This document shows positions 63,048 through 64,000 of a stretch of DNA of 64,000 nt, piece by piece (the first letter of the stretch is position 1; every line of letters begins with the position of its first letter). A program made the translations under genes and the position numbers. Below the pieces are notes generated by a model. The model had not been told where the DNA came from. It made no database searches and saw only the letters and a program-made list of their open reading frames with translations. The stretch is from Streptomyces sp. NBC_01260. GTDB taxonomy: Bacteria; Actinomycetota; Actinomycetes; Streptomycetales; Streptomycetaceae. The stretch lies in contig NZ_CP108464.1 in NCBI RefSeq assembly GCF_036226405.1, forward strand, positions 8,184,001 through 8,248,000, read 5' to 3'.

Positions 63048-64000
63048 ATGCGGGACGTAGCGATCGTCGCCTTCGCGCAGACCGACCACCTGCGGCGCAC
63101 CGACGAACTCTCCGAAGTCGAGATGCTGATGCCCGTCCTGCACCAGGTCCTCGACACGACCGGCCTCAGGACCAGCGACATCGGCTTCACCTGCTCCGGC
63201 TCCAGCGACTACCTGGCGGGCCGCGCCTTCTCCTTCACCATGGCGCTCGACGGCGTGGGCGCGCACCCGCCGATCTCCGAGTCCCATGTGGAGATGGACG
63301 GGGCCTGGGCCCTGTACGAGGCCTGGGTGAAGATCCAGACCGGTGAGGCGGACACCGCACTCGTCTACGCGTACGGGAAGTCCTCACCCGGCCAGGTGCG
63401 CGACGTACTCACCCGGCAGCTCGACCCGTACTACACCGCCCCCCTGTGGCCCGACTCCGTCGCGCTCGCCGCACTCCAGGCCCAGGCGCTCATCGACGCG
63501 GGCGACACCGACGAGGCCGCGCTCGCGGCCCTCGCCGCCCGCAGCCGCGAGGCCGCGTCGGACAACCCGCACGCCCAGCTCAGCGGCGCCGTGCCGGCCG
63601 GTGACTACCTCGTGCGGCCGCTGCGCACCGGCGACTGCCCGCCCATCGGCGACGGCGCCGCCGCCGTGATCCTCGCCGCCGGGGACACCGCGCGGGCGCT
63701 GTGCGAGCGGCCCGCCTGGATCCGCGGCATCGACCACCGCATCGAGGCCCACGGCCTCGGGGTGCGCGAGCTCACCGAGTCCCCGTCGACCCGGCTCGCC
63801 GCCGAACGGGCCGGGGTCTTCGAACGGCCCGTCGACACCGCCGAACTGCACGCCCCGTTCAGCTCCCAGGAAGTGGTGCTGCGCAAGGCGCTCGGGCTCG
63901 ACGACCGGGTCCGGGTGAACCCGTCGGGCGGCGCGCTCGCCGCCAACCCGCTGATGGCCGCGGGGCTGATCCGGCTCGGTGAGGCCGCCGCCCGCATCCA
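63048..64000 (+). CDS. Thiolase-like lipid-transfer protein (Ltp type), 3' end outside window
   Basis: At least 317 residues of a thiolase-superfamily protein of the SCP-x/Ltp group. It opens MRDVAIVAFAQTDHLRRTDE, with FTCSGSSDYLAGRAFSF where thiolases carry the nucleophilic Cys region, SHVEMDGAWALYEAWVKIQT, and VNPSGGALAANPLMAAGLIR, the conserved NPxGG block. The frame is still open at base 64000. In M. tuberculosis the DUF35 gene Rv3521 is followed by ltp4 and ltp3; this gene fits the same place. It should catalyse retro-aldol or thiolytic cleavage of a beta-hydroxy/keto acyl-CoA together with its DUF35 partner. Confidence 0.88.
   Translation, partial: MRDVAIVAFAQTDHLRRTDELSEVEMLMPVLHQVLDTTGLRTSDIGFTCSGSSDYLAGRAFSFTMALDGVGAHPPISESHVEMDGAWALYEAWVKIQTGEADTALVYAYGKSSPGQVRDVLTRQLDPYYTAPLWPDSVALAALQAQALIDAGDTDEAALAALAARSREAASDNPHAQLSGAVPAGDYLVRPLRTGDCPPIGDGAAAVILAAGDTARALCERPAWIRGIDHRIEAHGLGVRELTESPSTRLAAERAGVFERPVDTAELHAPFSSQEVVLRKALGLDDRVRVNPSGGALAANPLMAAGLIRLGEAAARI

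Overview
The window is high-GC actinobacterial chromosome, most likely Streptomyces. Third codon positions are strongly G/C, GTG and TTG starts are common, and it carries a complete whiE-type spore-pigment gene set, a Streptomyces-style DUF574 methyltransferase, and carbohydrate ABC transporter genes without their own ATPase (Streptomyces usually supplies MsiK from elsewhere). I see no tRNA, rRNA, CRISPR array, insertion sequence or prophage. Both ends cut genes: a phosphoketolase on the left and a thiolase-like lipid-transfer protein on the right.

Layout. 1-6.5 kb: phosphoketolase end, a group of small stress/envelope genes (plasmid-stabilization-like protein, baeRF protein, DUF1269 protein, lipoprotein), a glutaminase-STAS fusion and a secreted endonuclease I. 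7-13 kb: an RsmC/RlmG-type methyltransferase, an acyl-CoA dehydrogenase behind a perfect KstR-type box, a quinone-oxidoreductase-like enzyme, and a DOPA-dioxygenase-like gene divergent from a MarR regulator across four palindromic operators. Relics of an S8 protease and a LuxR-type regulator follow. 13.5-20 kb: a duplicated-domain lipoprotein, a GPP34 (GOLPH3-like) protein, a DUF2236 oxygenase, a Ser/Thr kinase with eight 42-residue TPRs, and a PYROXD2-like oxidoreductase.

20-34 kb: eleven genes on the minus strand, tightly packed or overlapping, form one apparent polysaccharide-utilization operon. From its 5' end: lipoprotein binding protein, two permeases, SDR, two heparinase II/III-type lyases, YesL-like membrane protein, beta-helix protein, SGNH esterase, PL8 lyase, AXE1-type deacetylase. 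A divergent LacI gene shares two candidate operators with it. The set suggests use of an acetylated, uronic-acid-containing polysaccharide. A GH10-CBM2 xylanase, a TetR/aldo-keto reductase pair and a Tat-exported serine hydrolase follow to 41 kb.

41-49 kb holds nitronate monooxygenase, two acyl-CoA ligases, a DUF574 methyltransferase, a PaaK-type ligase behind a long palindrome, and a tandem alpha/beta hydrolase. 49.8-57.1 kb is the whiE-like type II polyketide cluster: divergent FAD hydroxylase, then SchA/CurD protein, cupin, KS-alpha, CLF, ACP, aromatase and TcmI-type cyclase, closed by a perfect 23-bp terminator stem. An O-methyltransferase and a beta-helix protein lie beyond it on the other strand. 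59.5-64 kb holds a divergent fadD19-like/echA19-like pair followed by a DUF35 protein and a thiolase-like gene. This order recalls the mycobacterial sterol-catabolism locus fadD19-echA19-...-Rv3521-ltp, and its shared promoter carries a perfect KstR-type box. A second palindrome type links this locus with the acyl-CoA ligase operon at 41.4 kb.
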